This document shows, piece after piece, positions 7,958 through 14,356 of a stretch of 44,439 nt of DNA. The notes under the pieces are model-generated. The model was not told where the DNA came from and ran no database searches. It saw only the letters and a program-made list of their open reading frames with translations. Positions within the stretch are counted from its first letter, which is position 1; each line of letters begins with the position of its first letter. Origin of the DNA: Jeotgalibaca caeni (lineage in GTDB: Bacteria; Bacillota; Bacilli; Lactobacillales; Aerococcaceae); assembly GCF_028863945.1 (NCBI RefSeq), contig NZ_JARBEA010000015.1, positions 1 to 44,439 of the forward strand, in the 5' to 3' direction. The position numbers and the translations under genes were made by a program.

Positions 7958-8434
7958 TTGTTAGAAAGTAATTTAGCAAGATTGTTATCTCAACCTGGAT
8001 TCAATATTACAGATGAAGAAAACAGATGCCTATACGATAAACTAAAAAAAACTATTAAATTCAAAAAAACCTCAACGGATGAAGTTTCAGAATTTTTAGT
8101 AAGTCATTATCAAGCCAAAAAAATTCCTAATGATTCTCCAATTATTAAACATTATAAAAGAACATTCTATGAGAATATAAAAGATACCTCTTCTTTTTCG
8201 CCTTTATCCGAGGAGTCTGTAAAATTTAAAGGTTACAGAATAGATAACGATACTGCTATCTTTTTTGAAAATAACTATGGTTACTTTGTGATTGACGGTA
8301 TAGATAGTGTGAGAATAGATACTTTATTTAAAGATATTTTATTATTCAGAGGAATACAGGAAAAAGAATTGATTCAACTTAGATCAATAGCAATTAATTA
8401 TATTTTATATATTAGTCAGGAGGAGATAATATGA
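7958..8434 (+). CDS. Unknown cytoplasmic protein, first gene of a two-gene unit
   Basis: A 158-residue protein beginning with TTG; an AGGAGG ribosome site at about 7945 supports this start. It is rich in Lys, Ile and Asn and has no signal peptide or membrane segment. No domain was recognised. It overlaps the next gene by four bases (ATGA), so the two are translationally coupled; the partner is secreted. Just upstream, a stop-free but start-less stretch (about 7807-7943) encodes a helix-rich peptide ending in ISIKERTVNSSLFKG, possibly a relic of a regulator. Low GC compared with the tra region. Confidence 0.65.
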   Translation: MLESNLARLLSQPGFNITDEENRCLYDKLKKTIKFKKTSTDEVSEFLVSHYQAKKIPNDSPIIKHYKRTFYENIKDTSSFSPLSEESVKFKGYRIDNDTAIFFENNYGYFVIDGIDSVRIDTLFKDILLFRGIQEKELIQLRSIAINYILYISQEEII

Positions 8435-8976
8435 AAAAGCATGCACTATTATTGACCGTGTTTTTTTCTTTTTTCTTAATAATTTTTAGCACCCCTGTCT
8501 TTGCCGATGAATTAATTAACCTTAATGCGGATGAAATTATTTTAGGACCTGATCCTCAAGTTATTGATGAGTTTGCAATTGATTTGCATGATGGGAGTAT
8601 ATTAGACGGAAATATTCAGCCTTACGCTATTGGAATAGATGTTATTAATTGTAAAGTAGTAGCTTCATATGATAGTAATGGATTAGATATCTACACAGAA
8701 CTATATCCTACAGGGCTTACTTCACCAAAGTTTTATGAAATGACGGGACAGACTAAAGTGTATGTAACATCTCCTTATACAGGACCTCAATACGCATATT
8801 CACTAGCACAACGTACAACAAGTACTAGAATTATTGCTAAGTATATTGAGACAGAATTAAAGTTTAATTCTGGATATAAAATTCAAATCACTTCATCAGG
8901 TACAGTTTATGGAGGAAATATAGTGGGAGGAGGCGGCAGCTTTTCAAGAACAATTTCCAATGTAGTTATACCTTGA
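8431..8976 (+). CDS. Secreted protein of unknown function
   Basis: A 181-residue protein with a clear Sec signal peptide: KKH, then a hydrophobic core (residues 6-22) and probable cleavage after VFA near residue 25. The mature part is acidic at first, then rich in Ser, Thr, Tyr and Gly, with a glycine run (GGNIVGGGGSFS) near the C-terminus. There is no LPxTG anchor or lipobox, so release to the medium or loose wall binding is likely. Translationally coupled to the upstream gene. A bacteriocin-like or surface role is possible but unsupported. Confidence 0.65.
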   Translation: MKKHALLLTVFFSFFLIIFSTPVFADELINLNADEIILGPDPQVIDEFAIDLHDGSILDGNIQPYAIGIDVINCKVVASYDSNGLDIYTELYPTGLTSPKFYEMTGQTKVYVTSPYTGPQYAYSLAQRTTSTRIIAKYIETELKFNSGYKIQITSSGTVYGGNIVGGGGSFSRTISNVVIP

Positions 8977-9054
8977 TTATTATGGATTTATTAATATAAA
9001 TGTGATTATTTAAAATTAAAAGGCAAACTAGCATATCGTTAAAACATAACTAAT

Positions 9055-9092
9055 AAAAAGCAGACAGGGATAAATAGCCTGTCTGCTTTTTA
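9055..9092. terminator. Bidirectional terminator
   Basis: A perfect 14-bp stem, AAAAAGCAGACAGG (9055-9068) with CCTGTCTGCTTTTT (9078-9091), loop of nine bases. A/T flanks allow use from both sides: after the secreted-protein gene and after the leftward rep relic. Confidence 0.9.
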
Positions 9093-9162
9093 TTAAATTT
9101 ACTATACAATCATGCTTTCTGATTCGATAGGATAGTTTAAAAAGTCGAAAACCTCACTTTAC

Positions 9163-9535
9163 CTAAGTCTTATTGCCTTCCATTTTTGAGCGAAACTGTT
9201 CCAAACGCTGATCAAATTTAGCTTGTTCCTCTGCGGCAAGAGGTTTTTCTTCAGGTGGGACATAGCCCTCTTTTTCCCATTCTGGCAGTTTTTCTTTCCT
9301 AGAAACCTTCTTCTCATTTCGAGAATGTGATTTTTCTTCTTTTGTTTGTTGTTTTAATACCATGCGAGAAATCGTTCGAATCGTATGGTTCTGAAGCAAA
9401 TGTAAAGGTATATCCTAAAACCTTGTTGCCACGTTTTTTTGATTTATTTTTTGTATTTTTAGATCTTCAAAAATATCACTTAATTCTTTTTTTATAGGAT
9501 TAAGTACTTTTTGGTCTCTCTGTCCTACTTGGTAA
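9163..9535 (-). pseudogene. Relic of a Rep_3-type replication initiator (3' end)
   Basis: Reading leftward, one frame gives VLNPIKKELSDIFEDLKIQK, then after a shift at an A run RGNKVLGYTFTF, then after another shift a basic tail ending KEKLPEWEKEGYVPPEEKP. This order (VLxPaxKEL...D, then xGxKVxGxxFxF, then a charged tail with PEW) is characteristic of the C-terminal winged-helix domain of Rep_3/RepB initiators of small theta plasmids. The N-terminal two thirds are missing. The 78-residue ORF at 9163-9399 is only the last piece of this relic. Confidence 0.7.
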
Positions 9536-9720
9536 GACTAAGGAAACCTTGCTCCGCAAGCTTCCAAAAGCATTAAAAAAATCAAAACCGTTGGCAGGAA
9601 AGATTTTTGGGCGGAGGAGCCTACTACTTCCTACTTCTTAACCGCGTCTTTTTCCTAAAAACCTTCTTTGTTACAGGCTCACTTCGTTCGTGCAGGGCAA
9701 GCCCTATATACCCAAAGGCG

Positions 9721-9770
9721 GATGTGTTATATTAATCAACGGCAACTTGCCCCTAAAGGGGGTGTTGTTC
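9721..9770 (+). promoter_or_regulatory. Promoter and 5' leader of the Fst toxin RNA
   Basis: A TATATT-like -10 element lies near 9729-9734 without a strong -35. The leader contains GGCAACTTGC (9741-9750), which is complementary to GCAAGTTGCC (9864-9873) after the toxin stop codon, so the two ends of the toxin mRNA can pair, as known for the par locus of pAD1. A small hairpin CCCCTAAAGGGG covers the ribosome site region. Confidence 0.6.
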
Positions 9771-9854
9771 ATGAAAGACTTGATTTCGTTAGTTATCGCA
9801 CCACTTCTTGTGGGACTAATATTAGTATTGGTTGATCATTGGTTAGATGATTAG
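9771..9854 (+). CDS. fst: Fst-family type I toxin peptide
   Basis: A 27-residue peptide, MKDLISLVIAP plus LLVGLILVLV and an acidic tail (DHWLDD). It begins like Fst of pAD1 (MKDL..LVIAP..VGL), has a single membrane-spanning segment (about residues 5-21) and a charged C-terminus. Fst peptides insert into the membrane and kill plasmid-free daughter cells. The gene is too short for routine ORF calling. The surrounding elements (long-range pairing, direct repeats, convergent antisense RNA with shared terminator) confirm the par arrangement. Confidence 0.9.
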   Translation: MKDLISLVIAPLLVGLILVLVDHWLDD

Positions 9855-9904
9855 CGGTAACAAGCAAGTTGCCACCTAACCCACACGTCTGTCGTCGCAG
9901 CAGA

Positions 9905-9976
9905 CGCAAAAAAAGCCACACCTATTCGTAGTAGGCGTGGCTTTGTGTCGTCCATGAGACTTAATTTCGTTATCGC
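9905..9976 (-). ncRNA. Antitoxin RNA (RNAII) of the Fst par locus
   Basis: The minus strand has -35 TTGTTG, a 17-base spacer and -10 TATAAT (complement of 9983-9988), so an RNA starts near 9976 and runs to the stem GCCACACCTA/TAGTAGGCGTGGC (9915-9942) followed by seven Ts leftward. Its 5' part includes the complement of GACTTAATTTCGTTATCGCA (about 9957-9976), which repeats the sequence at the toxin start (GACTTGATTTCGTTAGTTATCGCA region, 9777-9800). Antisense pairing at the repeat would block toxin translation, and the terminator stem would give the initial kissing contact, as in par of pAD1. About 70 nt, close to the 66 nt of pAD1 RNAII. Confidence 0.85.
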
Positions 9977-10117
9977 AAAGTAATTATAACACGTAAAAAA
10001 AATGACAACAACACCAATGACTTTCCTGCTACAGCTCTCTTTGCGCTTGATCTCGAGCAATTTTCTGGCGCAGGCGCTCATAGTCTTTCTCGGCACGCCA
10101 TTTTTCGACATCATCGT

Positions 10118-11038
10118 TTAACACTCTCTGAATGGACGGCAACGGAGTAGAAGGTCTATTTTCAGGCTCAAATTTCGCCTCTGTGACGTTTTTATTTTGT
10201 TTTTGGGTATATTTCCCTTACGAGAGCGCAAAAGCTCTAATTCAGCCTTAAAATTTCTTCTCAAGTGATCGAATATCTTATCTGTCGTCAATCCGTCAAT
10301 CAGGGTAGTGGAGCGCACCTTGTATTTTTTATCTCGCAACAGCTTGCGGGACAAGTCTTCAAACGTGGTAGTCTGCCCACGAACCACCACACCAATCTGG
10401 TTTTCCTGCAACGTGTCTAAAAAGTCATCCCATGAGGTGGTGGTTTCCAAAGCAGAGGTTACTTCTCGTTCCATGCGCCCTTTCCAACTGTTTTGTGGGT
10501 TTTGGCGGTTATAAGCCGTTTTTTGCGTGATTTTTTCTTGTGACATGGGTTCCAGTCCGTATTCTCGTGCGATTTCGTCCGCTTTTTCCCTTAAAACAAA
10601 GAGATTCGGGTGGTTGTAATCCGCTTCTTTGCCTTGCTGATAGCGGTATTTGGACACGTCCATTTGGAATTTGGAGCCATCTTCCATGCTGACAGCGTTC
10701 ATGACAATGTGAACGTGCAGGTGTCCCTGGTCGTCATGGACGTAGCAGACAGACTGATTATGCTTCGAGATCGCTTGTGCCATTTTAACGCCCATTTTCA
10801 GCGCTTTACGTTGGTGTGAAGGATTCTTAGGGTCTAACTCATCAGGAGCGAAGGAGAAGGTGAAATGGAGCGCCTGACGCCCTTTTTCCTTGCCATAAGC
10901 AGTACAGACACGCTCAAAATCTTTTTCAGCGGTATCGGCAAAGCAATGCACCCCTTCTTTCATGACTGCCTTCTTGTCGCAGTATTCAAGGGTGTTTTTG
11001 GCAGAGGTTGACCCGCCAATCAGCTTAAAAACACTCAT
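10118..11038 (-). CDS. MOBP-like mobilization relaxase, C-terminus frameshifted
   Basis: A 306-residue relaxase. The metal-binding motif GHLHVHIVMN (near residue 104-113) has the three His of the HxHxH type, and the N-terminus (SVFKLIGGSTSAKNTLEYC) carries the likely nicking Tyr at about residue 19. It would nick the plasmid at its own oriT. Its ATG overlaps the MobC stop by four bases. After residue ~272 the frame is lost in an A-rich stretch (about 10,187-10,205): a different frame continues with EAKFEPENRPSTPLPSIQRV and ends at a TAG at 10,029-10,031. One missing base explains this. The catalytic domain is intact, so nicking activity may persist. Confidence 0.8.
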   Translation of the reverse strand: MSVFKLIGGSTSAKNTLEYCDKKAVMKEGVHCFADTAEKDFERVCTAYGKEKGRQALHFTFSFAPDELDPKNPSHQRKALKMGVKMAQAISKHNQSVCYVHDDQGHLHVHIVMNAVSMEDGSKFQMDVSKYRYQQGKEADYNHPNLFVLREKADEIAREYGLEPMSQEKITQKTAYNRQNPQNSWKGRMEREVTSALETTTSWDDFLDTLQENQIGVVVRGQTTTFEDLSRKLLRDKKYKVRSTTLIDGLTTDKIFDHLRRNFKAELELLRSRKGNIPKNKIKTSQRRNLSLKIDLLLRCRPFREC

Positions 11039-11484
11039 TCTTGCGCCCCCTTCTCCATTTTTTCTTCAAACTTCTCCAGACGGGAGCGGATTTTTCCCAT
11101 TTCGTCCGCAAGGCGGTTGAACGCTTTCGCTTCCTCTCCCGACTTCACAAAAAGTGCAATTTCAAGGTCAGGGTTACGATCCCTGCCAAAAGAAGCGGTA
11201 TCGTGGGAAGTCGAATCGTAATACAGCTCTAAATTTTTGGCTCGGGCGATTTGGTTGAGGTTGCTCCCGATTTTCCGCAACTCCGCTTTTGTCCGTTGAA
11301 TCTCCAGTATGTATTCGGAAATGGTAGCCATGACTTCCCTGTCCTCTTTACTGTCAATCGAGGTTACATCTACCGCTAATCGCTTGGCATACTGGTTCAC
11401 ACTTAGACCGACTTCTTTTGCGTTCTTTTCCGCCTTGTTATATTCAGCAGTATTCATGTAAAACTTAATCTGTTTATCTGCCAT
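11035..11484 (-). CDS. mobC: MobC-like relaxosome accessory protein
   Basis: A 149-residue protein starting at MADKQIKFYMNTAEYNKAEKNA, a ribbon-helix-helix type start (strand IKFYMN, then helices) typical of MobC proteins that bind oriT and help the relaxase open it. The middle, ISEYILEIQRTKAELRKIGSNLNQIAR, is the conserved MobC block with GxNLNQIA. The C-terminal third is a coiled coil ending in EKFEEKMEKGAQE. An earlier in-frame start would add 63 residues running through the oriT-like region and is rejected. Translationally coupled to the relaxase. Confidence 0.85.
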   Translation of the reverse strand: MADKQIKFYMNTAEYNKAEKNAKEVGLSVNQYAKRLAVDVTSIDSKEDREVMATISEYILEIQRTKAELRKIGSNLNQIARAKNLELYYDSTSHDTASFGRDRNPDLEIALFVKSGEEAKAFNRLADEMGKIRSRLEKFEEKMEKGAQE

Positions 11485-11539
11485 TCTTCTATCAACTCGT
11501 CTCTTTTTTAGTAAACTCAAAATAACATGAAACATGTAT

Positions 11540-11650
11540 AGAAGTAAGCAGACTACACCGGTACCATTCCATGCGTTTGCTTCGCTCTCTCCTTCCATTT
11601 TCCGGTGTAGATAGAGTGAGGATTCCCCACGCCCCTTTTTGGTAAACAAT
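11540..11650. other. Candidate oriT of the MobC/relaxase system
   Basis: Between the divergent mobC and the 11,733 gene lies an inverted repeat, CTACACCGG (11553-11561) and CCGGTGTAG (11602-11610), followed by ATAGAGTGAGG and a GC-rich stretch. Position just upstream of mobC and an inverted repeat beside a candidate nick region are what an oriT of a mobilizable plasmid shows. The exact nick site was not recognised. Confidence 0.5.
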
Positions 11651-11732
11651 CTTGACCGAACGTACAAACTCATTCATGATAGCTATATAGACACATAAAA
11701 CAGTTATAGAAAAAGGAAGGAGAGAAAAGAAC

Positions 11733-12179
11733 GTGGTAGAAAAAAGCGGACAAACACCCGAAGAAGTTATCGCCCAAATGAAGGCCGATATGGAGGCCAA
11801 ATACAAAAAAGAACGAGAAGCATTAGCACAGAAAAAGAAGGAGGAACGCAATGCCATTCGTCGCATGGAGCGGAAGCTCAACAAAGAGGAACAGGACAAA
11901 TTAGGTAAAGTCATTTATGACACATACGGCATAAAATCAGTAGTCACACTGAAAAATGAGTACGAAGTTGTCAAGAAGGGAAAATCCACCTCTGCGGTGC
12001 AGGAGCAAGCCATTCCTGCAGGAATGGTTCTAGTTCCCGAAGAAAAAATGGCATTGATCCAGTCCTTTTACAAAGAGACAGGCGAGTGGTGCTTGCAGAA
12101 ACAGCAGGAAGGCGGATTGAAAGACACGTCTGTTCCTAATCGAGTAGCCAATTTCTTCCGAGAATTTTTTTCAAAATAA
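11733..12179 (+). CDS. Coiled-coil protein linked to the mobilization region
   Basis: A 148-residue protein starting at GTG behind an AAGGAAGGAGAG site. Residues ~10-60 form a very charged helix (KADMEAKYKKEREALAQKKKE), probably a coiled coil. The rest has no recognised fold and ends in VANFFREFFSK. It is transcribed divergently from mobC across the oriT-like region, so it may be a third relaxosome component or a regulator. No family name can be given. Confidence 0.65.
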   Translation: MVEKSGQTPEEVIAQMKADMEAKYKKEREALAQKKKEERNAIRRMERKLNKEEQDKLGKVIYDTYGIKSVVTLKNEYEVVKKGKSTSAVQEQAIPAGMVLVPEEKMALIQSFYKETGEWCLQKQQEGGLKDTSVPNRVANFFREFFSK

Positions 12180-12182
12180 AAA

Positions 12183-12236
12183 AACCTCCCAGGAATAAGA
12201 GAAAAATCTTAATTCCTAGGAGGATTTACCTTTTTT
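12183..12236. terminator. Bidirectional terminator
   Basis: CCTCCCAGGAATAAGA (12185-12200) pairs with TCTTAATTCCTAGGAGG (12207-12223) with two small mismatches; A run before and T run after. It separates two convergent genes. Confidence 0.85.
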
Positions 12237-12930
12237 ATTGTAAACTATCTATTTCATATGTAGTAATTTCATTATCTGTTAAGACATTCGTTAAAATCGT
12301 ATCATTTGAGCTTGAAAAGGATGTTGTATTATTTTCAAGGCGAATAAAAACATCATAACCATTAGCACCAAGGTACAAATCTCCTGTAAATTCATCTTGT
12401 TGTAAAGCTACTACATATTCATTACCAGGAATAAAGGTAAAATATCCCTCGCCTTTATAATCAAAATATGTTTGATCCAATTCTTCATCGGTTAGTTTAT
12501 CCCATCCGTACTTTCTAACACGCTCAGGATCGGAAATCTCTATTTCTTGACGTGCCGAAACCAGACCGCCCCATTGATATATAGCTGTTTCACCACTTGA
12601 TATTTTACCTGCTAATACTTCAATTATTTCAACGTGAATCGGTGTTACTGGTGTTCCCGATTCTGGATCAATAAAAAATCCCATTTCATTTACACTGTTC
12701 ACGCGAATTGCTACGGCTAACTCAGCATCTTTGAATATTTCTTCAGGTTGTGAAACATCGAAAGCCCAACTATTTTCAATATCGACAGGAATAATTTCTT
12801 TTTCATTTTTTTCAAAAGCAACGCTATCTTCTGGAATCTCAGCATTATTTTCAGAAGTCATATTCTCAGTATTGGTGCATGCAGTTAGTCCTAGTATGGT
12901 AATAGAAGTAAATATAATTTGCTTTAACAT
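12235..12930 (-). CDS. Lipoprotein of unknown function
   Basis: A 231-residue protein starting at MLKQIIFTSITILGLTACTN; the lipobox LTAC puts the lipidated Cys at residue 18. The start is chosen for its GAGGAGG ribosome site; a longer frame would add 35 residues before the signal. The mature part is acidic, with motifs AELAVAIRVNSV, PVTPIHVEIIEVLAG and GEGYFTFIPGNEYVVAL, arranged like a small beta-rich domain seen in Gram-positive surface lipoproteins of unknown role. It is alone between two terminator-like regions and is AT-rich, so it is probably an acquired single gene. Confidence 0.75.
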   Translation of the reverse strand: MLKQIIFTSITILGLTACTNTENMTSENNAEIPEDSVAFEKNEKEIIPVDIENSWAFDVSQPEEIFKDAELAVAIRVNSVNEMGFFIDPESGTPVTPIHVEIIEVLAGKISSGETAIYQWGGLVSARQEIEISDPERVRKYGWDKLTDEELDQTYFDYKGEGYFTFIPGNEYVVALQQDEFTGDLYLGANGYDVFIRLENNTTSFSSSNDTILTNVLTDNEITTYEIDSLQ

Positions 12931-13035
12931 GACAAACCTCCTCAATATTTTGCTCTTTAAGATTATTATATACCAATAAATTGAAATGCTTACAAAATAA
13001 TCACGTTTAACTATTTTGTAAGCATTAGTATTCAT

Positions 13036-13320
13036 ATAGAAATTTTATTCTTGTTTGTTGCCCTTTTCTTTTTTTAAAAGGGGTCCATTTGCCTATTAAA
13101 AATAATTTTTGTCAAATTTACTGTTCGCATTTATGTCTGAAAGACATAGCAAGGGATGCAAATCCAAGTAAAGAGCCTAAAAGAGAAACAGCAATAATTT
13201 TAGCCGTTTTTTAAATCAAGGGATTTTTTCAGATATAGACATAAGTGCCTTCTTTAATATAATTTTCATAGTATTTTTATTCATAACGTGCTTTAAGAAT
13301 ATAAATAAAGGTAGTAAATA
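13036..13320. other. AT-rich spacer with a possible small membrane-peptide relic
   Basis: No complete gene. On the minus strand, about 13,125-13,205, one frame reads AKIIAVSLLGSLLGFASLAM without a start codon, which looks like a fragment of a hydrophobic peptide. Otherwise nothing was recognised. Confidence 0.4.
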
Positions 13321-13548
13321 CTAAAGCTTGTATTTACTACCTTTATTTCCATTTACATATTCAGAAAACATTTTTAACAATTCTTCGGTTTCTTCAACCG
13401 ATAAATGCTCAGCCTCAAAATACTTTTCCAGGAGGGCACCTTTTTGAATCAAACGCCGAGTTCGTTTTTTTCGCTCTAGCTGACTGTCTCGGAGGAGCGA
13501 ACGTTCAAGACAATTTTTTTCTTGTTCCAATTTTTTAATTTGTGGCAT
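13321..13548 (-). CDS. DUF3847-like small conjugation-associated protein
   Basis: A 75-residue protein with the block ERKKRTRRLIQKGALLEKYFE at residues ~25-45, similar to the RKxRTxRLIxxGAxLE core of DUF3847/TraD-like accessory proteins found beside MobA/MobL relaxases. It is helical and basic at first, acidic later. It overlaps the preceding gene by 14 bases. These small genes stand divergent from traA on the other side of oriT, as in other MobA/MobL systems, so a relaxosome role is likely. Confidence 0.65.
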   Translation of the reverse strand: MPQIKKLEQEKNCLERSLLRDSQLERKKRTRRLIQKGALLEKYFEAEHLSVEETEELLKMFSEYVNGNKGSKYKL

Positions 13549-13780
13549 TTTTCTTCAACTCGTCTTCATTATTATCGAAGGGTTGTGTGTATGAATCGTC
13601 ATAAAATGTTTTGAACTTGCTTGCTAAAGCTTTCATTTCTTTTTTATTTAGCTGGTCGTAATCCAAATCCAATACCGCTATTATTTCTTTCCCTAAATCC
13701 TGTTCAATCTTTTGTTTTTCTAATGCAATTTCCTCTTTAATTTTTTCCAGTTGTTCGAGTTTTTTATTTATATTTGCCAT
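13535..13780 (-). CDS. Small helical protein next to oriT
   Basis: An 81-residue charged protein whose N-terminal 40 residues (NKKLEQLEKIKEEIALEKQKIEQ) predict a coiled coil. A GGAGAAC-type ribosome site precedes the ATG. Probably one operon with its two neighbours. Proteins like this accompany MobA/MobL relaxases (TraC-like), but no firm family was recognised. Confidence 0.6.
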   Translation of the reverse strand: MANINKKLEQLEKIKEEIALEKQKIEQDLGKEIIAVLDLDYDQLNKKEMKALASKFKTFYDDSYTQPFDNNEDELKKNATN

Positions 13781-13824
13781 GGTTGTTCTCCTTTCACTTC
13801 TAAAAACACTCCATTGAGCTTTAT

Positions 13825-14067
13825 TTATTCATCTTGATAAACCGCTTGAACGATCTTTTCTAAATGGGTCTGATTAGCATGAATTTTATTTAAGTGGCTT
13901 AAAATCCGCTTCAATTTTTCTTCGGTATCCTTTTTAAATTCATTTTTAGAAAGCAGATTGCTAAGTTCATAGCGGGCTAGTTTCAGTTGCGAAAAATTAT
14001 ACAATTCCTGATGGTCGGATTCCAAATTATTATTCTCGAGATACGTTACAAACTTTTCATAATCCAT
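13825..14067 (-). CDS. Small protein divergent from traA, oriT-proximal
   Basis: An 80-residue, mostly helical protein (MDYEKFVTYLENNNLES...). A good ribosome site (AAAGGGGGAA) lies upstream. It is the first gene of the leftward trio starting at the oriT region. Function unknown; the position suggests oriT binding or regulation of the tra operon. Confidence 0.6.
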   Translation of the reverse strand: MDYEKFVTYLENNNLESDHQELYNFSQLKLARYELSNLLSKNEFKKDTEEKLKRILSHLNKIHANQTHLEKIVQAVYQDE

Positions 14068-14204
14068 TACGTATTCCCCCTTTAATTGTTGCGATTGCTA
14101 TATCTCACAAGTGACTGGAAGTGTTTCAAATTCCTATGATGCGCTTTCAAAGTAAGTATCCCACAACCAAATGACTATGGGAAACAAAAAGGACGTGATA
14201 CAAT

Positions 14205-14232
14205 AATCCCTGTAAAGGGCGCACTTATACTC
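14205..14232 (-). other. oriT core (nick region) of the MOBQ relaxase
   Basis: The complement of 14,214-14,228 reads ATAAGTGCGCCCTTT, matching the TAAGTGCGCCCT nick core known from RSF1010, pIP501 and pSK41/pGO1 origins of transfer. It lies about 130 bases before the TraA relaxase start, in the gap between the divergent small genes and tra, the usual place. Weak repeats around it may bind the relaxase. Confidence 0.85.
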
Positions 14233-14356
14233 CATCTTTTATTTCATAAAAATAGAGTTGCTAATTGTGCTCAATAATCAGCGTGGGGGTTAAAATTCAC
14301 CTCCTGTTCATGTAGAAAAACCAAGATAAAAAAATGAAAAGGAGGTTCCGCTCACC

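Noticed and set aside
10185-10210. Programmed -1 frameshifting in the relaxase gene.
   Set aside because: The A-rich stretch lacks a canonical in-frame X XXY YYZ heptamer and no strong downstream structure is evident; a simple one-base loss is more likely, though it is left open as a check.
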